Assembly (NCBI RefSeq): GCF_013868135.1
Contig: NZ_JACEMU010000009.1
Coordinates: 19,326 to 83,325 of the forward strand
Origin: Paracoccus sp. S1E-3
GTDB taxonomy: Bacteria; Pseudomonadota; Alphaproteobacteria; Rhodobacterales; Rhodobacteraceae
Reading direction: 5' to 3'
Length of the DNA: 64,000 nt
The notes under the pieces are model-generated. The model did not search any database and was not told the origin of the DNA. It saw nothing but the letters and a program-made list of their open reading frames with translations. This document shows, one piece after another, positions 37,794 through 48,400 of this stretch. The translations under genes and the position numbers were made by a program. The first letter of the stretch is position 1. Every line of letters begins with the position of its first letter.

Positions 37794-38126
37794 TCACGCT
37801 TTTGCCTCCGCGATCATCCGCATGGCGTCCTCCAGAATACTGCTCTGGAACTCAGGCCTGATCTGTCCATCTAGGGAGAGGAGGGTGATCTTGATGTGGA
37901 GTTCGGCGCGGTTGTTTGCCGTGGTCTGGGCGATCCTGCCCTCGATGTCGGCGATGCGTGTCGAGAGGTCGGCCATAGCGGTGAAGTGGGCGCGGCCGGT
38001 TGCGGTGGCGAACCCGGCGCTGGCGGCACGGCGGTCGTGATGGGCGTGGGCGGTCCAGGCGCGCTGCCAGTCGGCGAGGGCGGTGGTGAAGATCTTGCGC
38101 GGGGTTTGGGGCCGGGGTTTGGGCAT
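37794..38126 (-). CDS. Hypothetical protein (110 aa)
   Basis: MPKPRPQTPRKIFTTALADWQRAWTAHAHHD starts a basic, helical protein, with a predicted coiled region MADLSTRIADIEGRIAQTTANNRAELHI. It ends 11 bases from the convergent 426-aa gene and lies downstream of the AAA+/M41 gene on the same strand. No function is recognised. Confidence 0.55.
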   Translation of the reverse strand: MPKPRPQTPRKIFTTALADWQRAWTAHAHHDRRAASAGFATATGRAHFTAMADLSTRIADIEGRIAQTTANNRAELHIKITLLSLDGQIRPEFQSSILEDAMRMIAEAKA

Positions 38127-38239
38127 GGGGCGCCTCGCGGTTGGGGGGCATGATGTGGAAGAAAGCCGAGCCTCCCAGGGGTTCTGGAGCCTTTATCGCT
38201 GCGGTGGTCGGGGCGTGGCCACTGCCTGGGCGGCATTCT

Positions 38240-40330
38240 TCAGCCTGTTCGGCAGGCCGGAAGCTGAGAAGCTTCGGATGGTGATTGCGCGCATTCCGGC
38301 TCGGGCGCTGCGGCAACGGTCTCAATCTGATCGAGCCATTTGGCGGCGTCGTTGCCCGAGAGTTCGCGGCGGGTGGCGAGGGTCTGGGCCATGTCCTCGA
38401 GCAGAACGCGATAGGGGGTGAGGATCTGCAGGGCCTGCGCCTCGGCGGCTTCGATGCGGGCACGCAGGCGTTGGCGGGTCTCGGGATCATGCAGCCAGTC
38501 GGCAGTCTCGCCGAGCCAGAGCGGGCCCTCGGCGCCGAGGCCGAAGCGGGTCTCGATGGCCAGCGCGACGCGAGTGGCCAGCGCCAGATCGGAGTCGTCG
38601 GGGCCGCCGGCGCCCGAGGTGACCGTGCCAAAGATCAGTCGTTCGGCGGCGCGGCCGGCCATGAGTTCGGCCAGCAGATCGCTGTGATCGGCAATCAGGC
38701 CGGCGCGCGGGGCGCGGCGGATGCGGGTCTGGCCGCCAGCGCGGTCCAGCGCGATGTGCTGGATCTGGCCATGGCCGAGCGCCGCCGTCACCAGCGCGTG
38801 GCCGCATTCGTGGATGGCGATGCGTCGCGTCATCATGGGGTCATCATCGGCGCCAAAGGCCGCGTGCAGATCCTCTGCCGTCACCCGACGTCCGGCCCGG
38901 CGGGCTTGACCGCGCAAGTCGCGCAGCGTTGCGTCCAAATCGGCCATGCTGTGCCCGACGGCCTGTTGCGCCAGCGCGCGGATCTCGGGCTCCGGCAGGG
39001 TCAGATGTCGGCGCAGCACGCCCGCCAGCGCTGCGGCATCGGGCAGCGGCACGGCCAGACGCAGGTCGAAGCGGCCCGGGCGCAGCACGGCCGGATCGAT
39101 CAACTCGGGGTGATTGCAGGTCGCGACCACGACGACGCCCTCGTCGCGTGCGATCCCGTCCATCAGCGCCAGAAACGCATTGACCACCATGACGCGGTAA
39201 TTCTGATGCGGGCCGCGATCGGTGCGGGTGCCGACGGCGTCGAACTCGTCGAGGATCAGCATGGCGGGGGCGCGGCGGCGGGCCTCGGCGAAACTCTCGC
39301 GCATGGCCTTCAGCATATCGCCCAGATGGCCCGCGGCCTGCCATTCGCTGAAACTGGCCGGGACGGTGGCAAAACCCGCAGATCGTGCCATGGCCTGCGC
39401 AAGCCAGCTTTTGCCGGTGCCGGGCGGGCCGTGAAACAGCGCGGTCCGGGTCAACTCGTTCCAACCGAGTTCGCCCGTGCGCCAGAGCTGCAGATCGGCG
39501 ACCATGGCGCGGGCAGCGCTCAGCGCCGGGCTGTCGCCGCTGATGGCGTCGAGGTTGGGCTGGTCATATTGGTCCAGTTTTTGCGCCGCGCGCAGGGCGG
39601 CGAGATTGCGGGCGACATCGCCGACCGTGGCGCCGCGCAGCGCGATCAGCAGATCGGCCATGCCGGGGTGAAACCCGTTCATGGCGATATGCAGCGCGGC
39701 GATGTCGCGGGATTTGGCCGCCGGATGGGTGCGGGCCAGCAGTGCCTGCAGGACCTGCGCGTCGACGGGCGCGAAGTCGATGACCTGCATGCGGTCCTGC
39801 AGTTGGGGCTCGGGCAGGGCGCCGCCGGCCAGCACGATCAGCAAGGGGGCTGCGCTGTCCAGACCGATCATCAGCAGCCGCGTCAGATCGGCCGGGCGAT
39901 CCCCGCTGCCGATGGGGATCAGCCGCAGGCAGCGCGGCGGCAGGCGACGGGTCGGAAAGCTGTCCAAAGACTTTTGCTCGCGGATCTGCCAGATCGCGGG
40001 CAGAAGGCAGGGAAGGATATAGTGCAGCGCGGGCCAGTCTTCTGCGGTGACGCCGCGCAGCAGCGTGATGGCGTTCGGCGTGATCGCGGCATTGACGGCG
40101 GTCTGGCTGCCGAAGCTGGCGGCAAGGCGCAGGCCCATCAGCAGCGTCCGGCTGGTCAGAGCCGGGGGCGTGGGATTTGGCATGCGGGCCGGGTCATCGG
40201 TCGCATCCGCATCGGATTCCGGCAGATCCTCGTGATCCTGCAGCCGCTGCAGCAGTTTATGGGCGAGATAGCTCCAGCCGGGTTGCGTGGGACGGACGGC
40301 TTTCTTCGGGGCGGGCTGGTGCTGGGTCAT
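38240..40330 (-). CDS. Cytosolic FtsH-like AAA+ ATPase/M41 zinc peptidase
   Basis: The start MTQHQPAPKKAVRPTQPGWSYLAHKL (ATG at 40330) gives 696 residues. Residues 1-270 are a family-specific N-terminal region with no membrane segment. The AAA+ module has Walker A HGPPGTGKSWLAQ (about 303), Walker B MLILDEFDAVG (about 360) and the arginine finger region LRPGRFDLRL. The peptidase domain has the zinc motif AIHECGHALV (about 505) and a distal Asp in GGPDDSDLALAT. Membrane FtsH proteins have an N-terminal anchor, which is absent here. It may degrade soluble substrates chosen by the unknown N-terminal domain. Confidence 0.85.
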   Translation of the reverse strand: MTQHQPAPKKAVRPTQPGWSYLAHKLLQRLQDHEDLPESDADATDDPARMPNPTPPALTSRTLLMGLRLAASFGSQTAVNAAITPNAITLLRGVTAEDWPALHYILPCLLPAIWQIREQKSLDSFPTRRLPPRCLRLIPIGSGDRPADLTRLLMIGLDSAAPLLIVLAGGALPEPQLQDRMQVIDFAPVDAQVLQALLARTHPAAKSRDIAALHIAMNGFHPGMADLLIALRGATVGDVARNLAALRAAQKLDQYDQPNLDAISGDSPALSAARAMVADLQLWRTGELGWNELTRTALFHGPPGTGKSWLAQAMARSAGFATVPASFSEWQAAGHLGDMLKAMRESFAEARRRAPAMLILDEFDAVGTRTDRGPHQNYRVMVVNAFLALMDGIARDEGVVVVATCNHPELIDPAVLRPGRFDLRLAVPLPDAAALAGVLRRHLTLPEPEIRALAQQAVGHSMADLDATLRDLRGQARRAGRRVTAEDLHAAFGADDDPMMTRRIAIHECGHALVTAALGHGQIQHIALDRAGGQTRIRRAPRAGLIADHSDLLAELMAGRAAERLIFGTVTSGAGGPDDSDLALATRVALAIETRFGLGAEGPLWLGETADWLHDPETRQRLRARIEAAEAQALQILTPYRVLLEDMAQTLATRRELSGNDAAKWLDQIETVAAAPEPECAQSPSEASQLPACRTG

Positions 40331-40490
40331 GGGCGATTCCAGAGCATGAGAGGACGGGCCGCGCCGCAAGGGGCGGTGCGGATGATGTTTGAGGAGTGGA
40401 GACGGGCGGGCTGGTGCCGTGGAGGCCGTGGCCGCTGGCGCTGCCGTTCGGATCGTGATGCAGAGGCAGCAGCCTGGTCGTCGGCTCTTC

Positions 40491-41420
40491 TCAGCCTGAC
40501 TTTGCGTCGGCCTCAGCCGCAATGCGGTCGAGTTCGGCCTCGAGCACCGGCAGCAGGGCCGGGCGATAGATCTCGCGCACCACATTCATCGTGCCTGCGA
40601 GTTCGGCGGCGGGCACCACCGCCTCGGGATGGGCGCGGGTCAGGCGGCGATGCGCGGCCTGTTCCGCCGCGCAGGCGAGATGGCCCGACGCCATCGCCAG
40701 CACCCGCAGCACCTCGACCTGCGCGTCGCGCGGCAGGCCCAGCTGATGGCGGTGGCGCTTGACCGGATGGGCGCTGTAACCGAGCTTCAGATAGTGCCGG
40801 GCCGGACGATTCGTCGTCGCCGGCAGAAAGATGCGGAAGAGATAAAGAAAGCTCGGCTTGGCGTTCCAGCCTCGTCCGCAGCCAGCGCAATCGCATTGGC
40901 CCCAGAGCATATTGGCCTGCGCGATCCGCTGCACATGGCCGCAAGAGTGGCGATAGAGCCGGTAGTTCGGCCGCCCCGAGGGGCAATACCCAAGCCGTTC
41001 CCAGCCAAAGCGCCGCGCCTCGCTGGCTTCGCGGTGCGCATGGCAGGTCTCGCAGCGCAGTCCGGTCGCACCCTTGGCGACCCGTTCGATCAGCTCGAAC
41101 TGCCGCGCCAGAACATGGCTGCAGGGGGCGCGGAACCGGCCATAGCCGCGCCGATCCGGATCGGGGCCAAGGAAGGTGACGCCCGCCGTCGCGGCCACCG
41201 CGCTGCGCCGCGCGGCCAGACAATGCGGGCAGAGCGGCTGGTGGCGCATCAGCGTGAACAGCTTGGCCGTAAAGCCGCCGCCGCAGGTCCGGCAGCGCAG
41301 GTGCAGGTGATAGCGGTCGTTGATGCGGGCGATGAGGTCGAAGCCCTTCGCGGCAGCCATCTCGCGCCAATGCGCATGGACCGGGCCGTGGAAGACGGGC
41401 GTTGGGTGTGTTGAAGGCAT
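40491..41420 (-). CDS. Multi zinc-ribbon protein with GIY-YIG-like (MUG113-type) C-terminal domain
   Basis: This 309-residue protein has three or more Cys/His clusters: CRTCGG with CPHC (residues 43-67), CSH with CETC (about 95-130), and CGH with CDCAGC (about 155-185). A C-terminal domain follows with SFLYLFRIFLPATT, then HYLKLGYSAHPVKRHRHQLG, matching the MUG113/T5orf172 branch of GIY-YIG nucleases. A DNA-binding zinc array fused to a nuclease-like domain suggests site-specific DNA processing. It lies 160 bases upstream of the AAA+/M41 gene on the same strand. Confidence 0.75.
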   Translation of the reverse strand: MPSTHPTPVFHGPVHAHWREMAAAKGFDLIARINDRYHLHLRCRTCGGGFTAKLFTLMRHQPLCPHCLAARRSAVAATAGVTFLGPDPDRRGYGRFRAPCSHVLARQFELIERVAKGATGLRCETCHAHREASEARRFGWERLGYCPSGRPNYRLYRHSCGHVQRIAQANMLWGQCDCAGCGRGWNAKPSFLYLFRIFLPATTNRPARHYLKLGYSAHPVKRHRHQLGLPRDAQVEVLRVLAMASGHLACAAEQAAHRRLTRAHPEAVVPAAELAGTMNVVREIYRPALLPVLEAELDRIAAEADAKSG

Positions 41421-41634
41421 GAGGGATCCTCCCGTGAGGCGGGATGCATGGGGGGCGCAGGGCTGCAGATGTGCAGCCCGAGGCGGGAAACCTGGGAAGG
41501 GTGGCAGTGTGGCGGCACGGCGCGCGCCAAGGCAGTGCGGGAAAAATCCGCCGAGTCAGTGCTGTGCTGACCAGAACCCGGCGGGCCGAACTCTTGTCCG
41601 GGCCGCGCGGGTTCAGGATGCCGCAGGTCGGGCG

Positions 41635-42222
41635 CTACACGCCGGGCGCGGCCTGCATCGTTTGCGGATACGCGCCGGAAGCCACAGTGAAACCGGTCTC
41701 TGCGACCGCAACATCCTCGGGCATGATCTCGACGCAATTGCTGTCGATCACCAGCGCATGGTCGGGCAAGGCGGCCAGCTGCGCCAGCGCGCGCCGCGCC
41801 TCGGACAGCATCAGGTTCACCCGCAGTGCCAGCGGATGCCGCCCCGGACAGCGCAGCAGTGCCCCGGGCGCCGTCACCCGCGCATAGAGCTGGGCGAATT
41901 CCGCGCCATCCTCGCTGAGCGCCAGCGCCCGGGTGATGCGCGCAATCCGCAACAGCGGCCGGTCCTCCAGCCGTTCGGCAGGGGTATCGCAGAGCGCATC
42001 CAGCGCCGCCCCGACTGCCGCCCGGGCGGCTTCGGCATCGCGCAGCCAGTGATCGCAGGCCGGATCCCAGCTGCCGGAATGCTCCAGATCCCGCTCAGCC
42101 TCGATCCACGCCCCAAGCGCCCGCTGCATCACGCCAAAGCGCCGCGTCACCGAGGTATGCGTGAAGCCCGGAGCAAAGGCTTCCAGAACGCCAGCAGAAG
42201 GAATAGATTGGTAAACAGTCAT
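41635..42222 (-). CDS. Hypothetical protein (195 aa)
   Basis: MTVYQSIPSAGVLEAFAPGFTHTSVTRRFGV starts a helical protein with conserved-looking LDALCDTPAERLEDRPLLRIARITRALA and a C-terminal strand HALVIDSNCVEIMPEDVAV. Family unknown. It lies 214 bases upstream of the zinc-ribbon gene; the space between has only a short GC stem and no gene. Confidence 0.55.
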   Translation of the reverse strand: MTVYQSIPSAGVLEAFAPGFTHTSVTRRFGVMQRALGAWIEAERDLEHSGSWDPACDHWLRDAEAARAAVGAALDALCDTPAERLEDRPLLRIARITRALALSEDGAEFAQLYARVTAPGALLRCPGRHPLALRVNLMLSEARRALAQLAALPDHALVIDSNCVEIMPEDVAVAETGFTVASGAYPQTMQAAPGV

Positions 42223-42334
42223 GGTCGATCTCCGCTAAGGTTGACCTGATTAGGGCAGGTCGAGGGCGGCAACCCTTGACCATGCCCGATTATATGATAC
42301 TAAAAAACCAAAAATCAAGACCGGATGTGGCGCG

Positions 42335-42523
42335 TTGGAAAAAAATAAGAGAGGGCGTCCGTCGGTAGATAGTGAGGCGATCAACCTTCGTCTCCCTCGC
42401 GAACTGATCGAAGCCATCGACGATCGCCGCCGCATTGAGCCCGATCTGCCCACCCGCCCCGAGATGATCCGTCGCGCCCTCGTGCAATGGCTGGACCTGA
42501 CTGCGTCATCTACGGGCAAGTAG
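42335..42523 (+). CDS. Ribbon-helix-helix (CopG-like) DNA-binding protein
   Basis: The TTG start gives 62 residues: MEKNKRGRPSVDSEAINLRLP is the basic strand, and two helices follow (RELIEAIDDRRRIEP; TRPEMIRRALVQWLDL). The upstream 100 bases are AT-rich and shared with the divergent 195-aa gene, so it may regulate that promoter. Possible -35 TTGACC at 42276. No toxin gene is seen beside it. Confidence 0.65.
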   Translation: MEKNKRGRPSVDSEAINLRLPRELIEAIDDRRRIEPDLPTRPEMIRRALVQWLDLTASSTGK

Positions 42524-42549
42524 CCCGCCCGCGCGCCACCGCAGCGGCA

Positions 42550-43197
42550 TCACTCCACCTCGATCAGCTCATCATCCTCCAGCGGGCGCTGCAGATGGCG
42601 GGCTTCGGACCACTCCGCGCTTAGCCAGGTGTCGATCTCGGCCGCCGAGGTCAGGATCACCGGCATGGCCTTGGGATGGATCCGCCCGACGACGCTGTTC
42701 GGTGCGCAGGTCAGGAAGGCGAAGAGCTGGTGATCGCCGGCCCGGGGCGTCCTCGCTGAGCCCCGCGTGCCCTGCCACCCCGTCCAGATCCCGGCAAAGA
42801 AGAACAGCGGCCGCGTCCGGTCCAGCGCGAACCAGTGCAGCGGCTTGCGCCCGGTCACAGGGTCGGGCCGCTGGCCGTATTCCGAGAAGGTCGTCGCCGG
42901 AACCACGCAGCGATGCGCGACGCCAAGCCAGCGCCGCCAATGCGGGCTGGCGGTGTTGCGGATGTTCGTCACGCCGTTGTCCGGCGCATCGGGCGCCTTC
43001 AGGAATTGCGGCGGCGTTGGCATCCCCCAAGTCAGCTGCGCCAACTCGCGACCGCTGGCAGTATTGCGCAGCACCGGCGCCGGGCGGTCGGGATAGACAT
43101 CCAGCGAGGACTCAAGATTGCCGACACTGTCGGTCATGGCCCCGGCAATGTCGCGGATCGCCTGCTGGTTCGTGGTCAGATTATACAGGTTACACAT
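42550..43197 (-). CDS. SRAP domain protein (HMCES/YedK), abasic-site DNA-protein crosslinker
   Basis: The ATG at 43197 follows GGAGG and gives MCNLYNLTTNQQ, so Cys2 is exposed after Met removal and can crosslink to abasic sites. Other family residues are visible: N in GVTNIRNTAS, E in PATTFSEYGQ, and H in NSVVGRIHPKAMPVIL. The 215-residue length is normal. It shares an intergenic LexA box with the divergent mutasome, so it is likely damage-inducible. Confidence 0.92.
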   Translation of the reverse strand: MCNLYNLTTNQQAIRDIAGAMTDSVGNLESSLDVYPDRPAPVLRNTASGRELAQLTWGMPTPPQFLKAPDAPDNGVTNIRNTASPHWRRWLGVAHRCVVPATTFSEYGQRPDPVTGRKPLHWFALDRTRPLFFFAGIWTGWQGTRGSARTPRAGDHQLFAFLTCAPNSVVGRIHPKAMPVILTSAAEIDTWLSAEWSEARHLQRPLEDDELIEVE

Positions 43198-43293
43198 CGG
43201 CTTGCCTCCTCCGGTCACGGCATTCCTGTCGATATGGCCCCCGATGGCGCGGATCACAAATCCCCGGCGGCGATTGACTCACGGCCTGAACGG

Positions 43294-43308
43294 GAACAAA
43301 AGTGGAAC
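43294..43308. promoter_or_regulatory. LexA (SOS) box, GAAC-N7-GAAC
   Basis: GAACAAAAGTGGAAC is a perfect match to the alphaproteobacterial LexA site (GTTC-N7-GTTC on the other strand). It lies 42 bases upstream of imuA and 96 bases upstream of the divergent SRAP gene, so LexA could control both. Confidence 0.88.
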
Positions 43309-43350
43309 ATACTGCCTTGAGTCCCACCCCTACAGGAGCCCGACACTGCC

Positions 43351-44106
43351 ATGTCTGCGCCTCGTTCAGATCCGGCTCTCGTGGCGCTGCGGCAGCGGAT
43401 CGCGGCGATCGAGGGCGATCACGGCCCGCCCTCGGCGGTGCTGCCCTTCGGTTTGGCCGAGCTTGATCGCCGCCTGCCCAAGGGCGGGCTCGCGCTTGGC
43501 TGCCTGCACGAGGTCGCGGGCGGCGGCAACGGCGCCACCGATGGGGCAGCAGCGGCCTGCTTTGCCGCCGGGATCACCGCGCGCCTGCCGGGGCAGGTGC
43601 TCTGGTGTGTGACGCAGGCCGATCTGTTCGCGCCGGGGCTGGAACAGGCCGGGCTGCCGCCGGGCCGGGTGATTCATGTCGAGGCGGGCGATGATACGGC
43701 GGTGCTGGCCTGCATGGAGGAGGGGCTGCGCCATGGCAGTCTGGCCGCCGTGGTCGCGGATGTGGCGCGGCTGTCGATGACCGCCTCGCGCCGGCTGCAT
43801 CTGGCGGCCAAGACCGCTGGCACCACCGGCATCGCCCTGCGCCGCTGGCGCAGGCAGGCGGACGCCAGCGATTTTGGCCAGCCGACCGCGGCGATGACGC
43901 GCTGGCGGGTCTCAGTGCTGCCGTCCTCGCCCTTGCCTGTGCCGGGGCTGGGCCGGGCGCGCTGGCTGGTGGAACTGCTGCGCGCGCGGGCCGGGGAGTC
44001 GTTCGATCTGGAGCTGGAGGCATGTGATGGCACGGGTCATCTCGGTCTTCCTGCCGATGTGGCCGGTGGACCGGCTGCGGCGGCAGGACGGCACGCCTTC
44101 GGATAG
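43351..44106 (+). CDS. imuA: ImuA, mutasome accessory protein
   Basis: This 251-residue RecA/SulA-related protein has AVLPFGLAELDRRLPKGGLALGCLHEV at the N-terminus, where a Walker A-like turn is degenerate. LWCVTQADLFAPGLEQAGLPPGRVI follows, with the C-terminal WRVSVLPSSP strand. ImuA supports ImuB and DnaE2 in damage-induced translesion synthesis. The gene overlaps imuB by 80 bases in a different frame, and a LexA box lies 42 bases upstream. Confidence 0.88.
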   Translation: MSAPRSDPALVALRQRIAAIEGDHGPPSAVLPFGLAELDRRLPKGGLALGCLHEVAGGGNGATDGAAAACFAAGITARLPGQVLWCVTQADLFAPGLEQAGLPPGRVIHVEAGDDTAVLACMEEGLRHGSLAAVVADVARLSMTASRRLHLAAKTAGTTGIALRRWRRQADASDFGQPTAAMTRWRVSVLPSSPLPVPGLGRARWLVELLRARAGESFDLELEACDGTGHLGLPADVAGGPAAAAGRHAFG

Positions 44107-45496
44107 GCCACTGGTTCTGGCAGGACGCATCGGTAGTCGCCGCGTGGTAACGGCGGTGGATGCGCTGGCCGCAGGGGTTGGCCTGCGGCCCGGCATGCCG
44201 GTCAGCAAGGCGCAGGCGCTGGTGCCGGATCTGCGGATCGCGCCTGCGAATGTGGCCGAGGATCTGGCGAGCCTCGAGCGGCTGGCCTTCTGGATCCTGC
44301 AGCGCATCGCGCCCATCGTCGCGGTCGATCCGCCGGACGGGATCGTCATCGACGCGACCGGTGCCGCGCATCTGCATGGCGGCGAAGACCCGATGCTGGA
44401 GGCGCTGACCGGCCGGCTTGCGCTGTCGGGTGTGACCGCGCGCGCGGCGGTGGCCGGAACCTGGGGCGCGGCGCATGCGCTGGCGCGGTTCGGTGGCGAT
44501 CTGGAAAATATGCCGCCCGAGGCGCTGCGGCTGCCCGCCGCCACCGTGGCCGGTCTGCGCGACATGGGCTTTGGCCGCATCGGCGATCTCCTGGCGCAGC
44601 CACGCGCGCCGCTGACCCGCCGCTTTGGCCCCGAGCTGATCCGCCGCATCGACCAGATGTTTGGCGATGTGCCGGAACCGATCGATGCCCTACGGCCTGC
44701 AGACCTGATCGAGACCCGCCGCGCCTTTGCCGAACCCATTGCCGCGCCCGAGACCATCGCGCGCTATATCGCCAAGCTGGTAGCGGCACTTTGCGCGCAG
44801 CTGGAAGCGCAGGGCCTTGGCGCCCGCAGGTTGGATCTGATCTGCCACCGCACCGACCGCGAGATGCAGACCGTGCGCGTGGGCCTTGCCGTGGCGCAAC
44901 GCGATCCGGCCCGCCTGACCCGGCTGCTTTGCGACAAGATCCCCACCATCGCGCCGGGCTTCGGCATCGAGATCATGACGCTCGCCGCACCCATCACCGA
45001 GCCCTTGGCGGCGCGCCAGACCAGCACGCTTGCGCCCGAGGCACCGGATCTGTCCGGTCTGATCGACATTCTGGCCAATCGCGTCGGCGCGCAGGCGATC
45101 TACCGCTTCGCGCCCGTTGACAGCGATGTGCCCGAACGGTCCAGCCGCCGGATTTCCGCCCTGGCCGAGGATAGCGGTGCGGGTTGGCCGCATCACTGGC
45201 CGCGCCCGTCGCGCCTGCTGCCGCGCCCCGAACCCATCGACACTATGGCGCTGCTGCCCGACCAGCCGCCGGTCTGGATTGCCTGGCGCGGCGTGCGCCG
45301 CCGTATCGCCCGCGCTGATGGCCCGGAACGCATCTTCGGCGAATGGTGGACCCGCGAGGCTGAGCGCATCGCCGTGCGCGATTACTTCCGCGTCGAGGAT
45401 GATGCGGGCGAACGGCTGTGGATCTTTCGCGCGGGCGACGGCGAGGACGCCGCCACCGGCTCGCATCGCTGGTTCCTGCACGGGATCTTTGGATGA
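44027..45496 (+). CDS. imuB: ImuB, Y-family polymerase-like mutasome hub
   Basis: Start [22 protein letters not shown] (ATG at 44027); 489 residues. The Y-family palm is recognisable ([48 protein letters not shown]). As in other ImuB proteins, the first catalytic aspartate position is changed (LPMWPVD), so it is a scaffold rather than an active polymerase. It links ImuA, DnaE2 and the clamp. The stop overlaps the dnaE2 start (ATGA). Confidence 0.9.
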   Translation: MARVISVFLPMWPVDRLRRQDGTPSDRPLVLAGRIGSRRVVTAVDALAAGVGLRPGMPVSKAQALVPDLRIAPANVAEDLASLERLAFWILQRIAPIVAVDPPDGIVIDATGAAHLHGGEDPMLEALTGRLALSGVTARAAVAGTWGAAHALARFGGDLENMPPEALRLPAATVAGLRDMGFGRIGDLLAQPRAPLTRRFGPELIRRIDQMFGDVPEPIDALRPADLIETRRAFAEPIAAPETIARYIAKLVAALCAQLEAQGLGARRLDLICHRTDREMQTVRVGLAVAQRDPARLTRLLCDKIPTIAPGFGIEIMTLAAPITEPLAARQTSTLAPEAPDLSGLIDILANRVGAQAIYRFAPVDSDVPERSSRRISALAEDSGAGWPHHWPRPSRLLPRPEPIDTMALLPDQPPVWIAWRGVRRRIARADGPERIFGEWWTREAERIAVRDYFRVEDDAGERLWIFRAGDGEDAATGSHRWFLHGIFG

Positions 45497-48400
45497 GATA
45501 TGCCGAGCTTCAGGTCACCTCGGATTTTTCCTTCCTGCGCGGGGCATCGGATGCGGAGCATCTGTTCGCCACGGCGGCCGCCTTGGGGATCGAGGCGCTT
45601 GGCGTGGTGGACCGCAATTCCGTCGCGGGGATCGTCCGCGCATGGCAGGCGGCCAAGGCCACAGGGGTGCGGCTGGTCGCGGGCTGCCGGCTGGATCTGG
45701 CATGCGGCATCTCGGTGCTGGTCTATCCGACCGACAAAGCGGCCTGGTCACGCCTCTGTCGTTTGCTGACGCTTGGCAAATCGCGGGCGGGCAAGGCGGC
45801 CTGCCATCTGCACTGGCCGGATCTGGCCGAGCATGCCCAAGGGCTGATCGCCATCCTGATCCCCGACCAGGCCGATGACGCTTGCGCCCTGCACCTGCGC
45901 CGGTTGCGCGACGTCTTCGGCGACCTCGCCTATCTCGCCTTGACGCTGCGCCGCCGCCCGAACGACCAGCTGCGCCTGCATGATCTGGCCACGCTGGCCG
46001 CCCGCGCCTGTGTGCCCACCGTTGTCACCAATGACGTCCTGTTCCACATCCCCGCGCGCCGCATCCTGCAGGATGTGGTGACCGCCATCCGCCACAATTG
46101 CACCGTCGAGGCGCTTGGCCATCGCCGCGAACGTCACGCCGACCGCTATCTGAAGCCGCCGCAGGAAATGGCCCGCCTGTTTGAGCGCTATCCCGAGGCG
46201 GTTTCCCGCAGCATCGAGATCATGCAGCGCTGCACCTTCGACCTTGGACAGCTTCAATATCAATATCCCGAAGAACGCGACGATCCCGCGCTGACCGCGC
46301 AGGACACGTTGGCGCGCCTGACATGGGCGGGCGCGGCCGAGCGTTACCCCGAGGGCATCCCGCCCGAGGTGACACAGGCGCTGCACCATGAGCTGACCCT
46401 GATCGGCCGGCTGCACTATGCGCGCTATTTCCTGACCGTGCACAGCATCGTCCGCTATGCCCGGTCGCAGAATATCCTGTGCCAGGGGCGCGGCTCGGCG
46501 GCCAACTCGGCCGTCTGCTATGTTCTGGGCATCACCGCCATCGATCCGGGCCGCAATGACCTGCTGTTCGAACGCTTCGTCAGCGAGGAACGCCGCGAGC
46601 CGCCCGATATTGACGTCGATTTCGAACATGAGCGCCGCGAAGAGGTGATCCAGTGGATTTACCAGACCTATGGCCGCGATCATGCTGCGCTGACCGCCAC
46701 CGTCATCCGCTATCGCGCCAAGGGGGCTCTGCGCGATGTCGGTAAGGCCATGGGCCTGCCCGAGGATCTGATCACCGCGCTGTCTTCGCTGATCTGGGCC
46801 TGGTCCGACGAGGGCGTCACCGATGCGCAACTGGCCGAGCTGAACCTGAACCCCGCTGACCGCCGTCTGCGCCTGACGCTTGATCTGGCCCGGCAGCTGA
46901 TGGGCGCGCCGCGGCACCTGTCGCAACATCCGGGCGGCTTTGTGCTGACCCATGACCGGCTGGATGATCTGGTGCCGATCGAGCCCGCCGCAATGCAGGA
47001 TCGCCAGATCATCGAATGGGACAAGGATGACATCGACGCGCTGAAGTTCATGAAGGTCGACATTCTGGCGCTTGGCATGCTGACCTGCATGGCCAAGGGG
47101 CTGGCGCTGGTGGCCGCGCACAAGGGCGCGCAATATGACCTCGCCAGCATCCCGGCCGAGGATCCGCGCACCTATGCCATGATCCGCCGGGCCGATACGC
47201 TGGGCACCTTCCAGATCGAGAGCCGGGCGCAGATGGCGATGCTGCCGCGCCTGAAGCCCCGGACCTATTACGATCTGGTCATTCAGGTCGCCATCGTGCG
47301 CCCCGGCCCGATCCAGGGTGACATGGTGCATCCCTATCTGCGCCGCCGCGCCGGGCTGGAGCCGGTGGAATATCCGCGGCCAGAGCTGCAAAAGGTGCTG
47401 GGCAAGACGCTGGGCGTGCCGCTGTTCCAGGAACAGGCCATGCGGGTCGCCATCGAATGCGCGGGCTTCACCCCGGGCGAGGCGGACATGCTCAGGAAAT
47501 CCATGGCCACCTTCAAGTTCACCGGCGGCGTCAGCGCCTTCCGCGACAAGCTGATCGACGGCATGGACGCGCGCGGCTACCCGCGCGACTTCGCCGAGCG
47601 GACGTTCCGCCAGCTCGAAGGTTTTGGCTCATACGGCTTCCCCGAAAGCCATGCCGCCAGCTTTGCGCTGGTCGCCTATGCCTCGGCCTGGCTCAAATGC
47701 TGGCACCCGGATGCGTTTTGCGCGGCGCTGTTGAACAGCCAGCCGATGGGCTTTTACGCCCCGGCCCAGATCGTGCGCGATGCCCAGGCGCATGGCGTCG
47801 AGGTGCGTCCGGTCTGCGTGAACGCCTCGGATTGGGATTGCACGCTGGAGGCCACGGACGGGCGTTTCGCCGTCCGGCTGGGCCTGCGCAGGATCAAGGG
47901 GCTGGCCGAGGCCCATGCCCAGGCCATCGCCCGCGCCGCGCCCTTTGCCTCGGTCGAGGATCTCTGGCGCCGCGCCGAGGTGCCAAAACCCGCCCTGATC
48001 CGCATCGCCGAGGCGGACGGGCTCTACGCTTTCGGCCTGTCACGGCGGCAGGCGGTCTGGGCGGTCAAGGGGCTGCCCGACAGCGACCTGCCGCTGTTCT
48101 CCGCGCTTGAAGGCAACGAGCCCACCGTCCCGCTGCGCCCGATGCGTGCAGGCCGCGAGGTGGTCGAGGATTACAGCCGCACCGGCCTCTCGCTGCGCCG
48201 CCATCCGCTGGCCTTCCTGCGCGAGGATCTGACGCGGCGCCGCATCCTGACCTGCGCTGACGCCATGGCGCTGCCCAACCGCCGCTGGGCCGAGGTCGCG
48301 GGCCTGGTGCTGGTGCGCCAGCGCCCCGGATCGGCCAAGGGCACCATGTTCATCACGCTGGAAGACGAAACCGGCATCGCCAATCTCGTGGTCTGGCCCA

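Noticed and set aside
36316..37797. Leftward 493-codon frame as alternative to the 426-aa gene
   Set aside because: The rightward frame has a ribosome site and an AT-rich promoter region before its ATG, and a more natural residue mix; the leftward start lacks these. Some doubt remains because neither has a known family.
38285..40762. Rightward 825-codon open frame opposite the AAA+/M41 gene
   Set aside because: The leftward frame has Walker motifs and HECGH; this one is a mirror artefact of high GC.
45748..47391. Leftward 547-codon open frame opposite dnaE2
   Set aside because: Exact shadow of the polymerase core; composition is low complexity.
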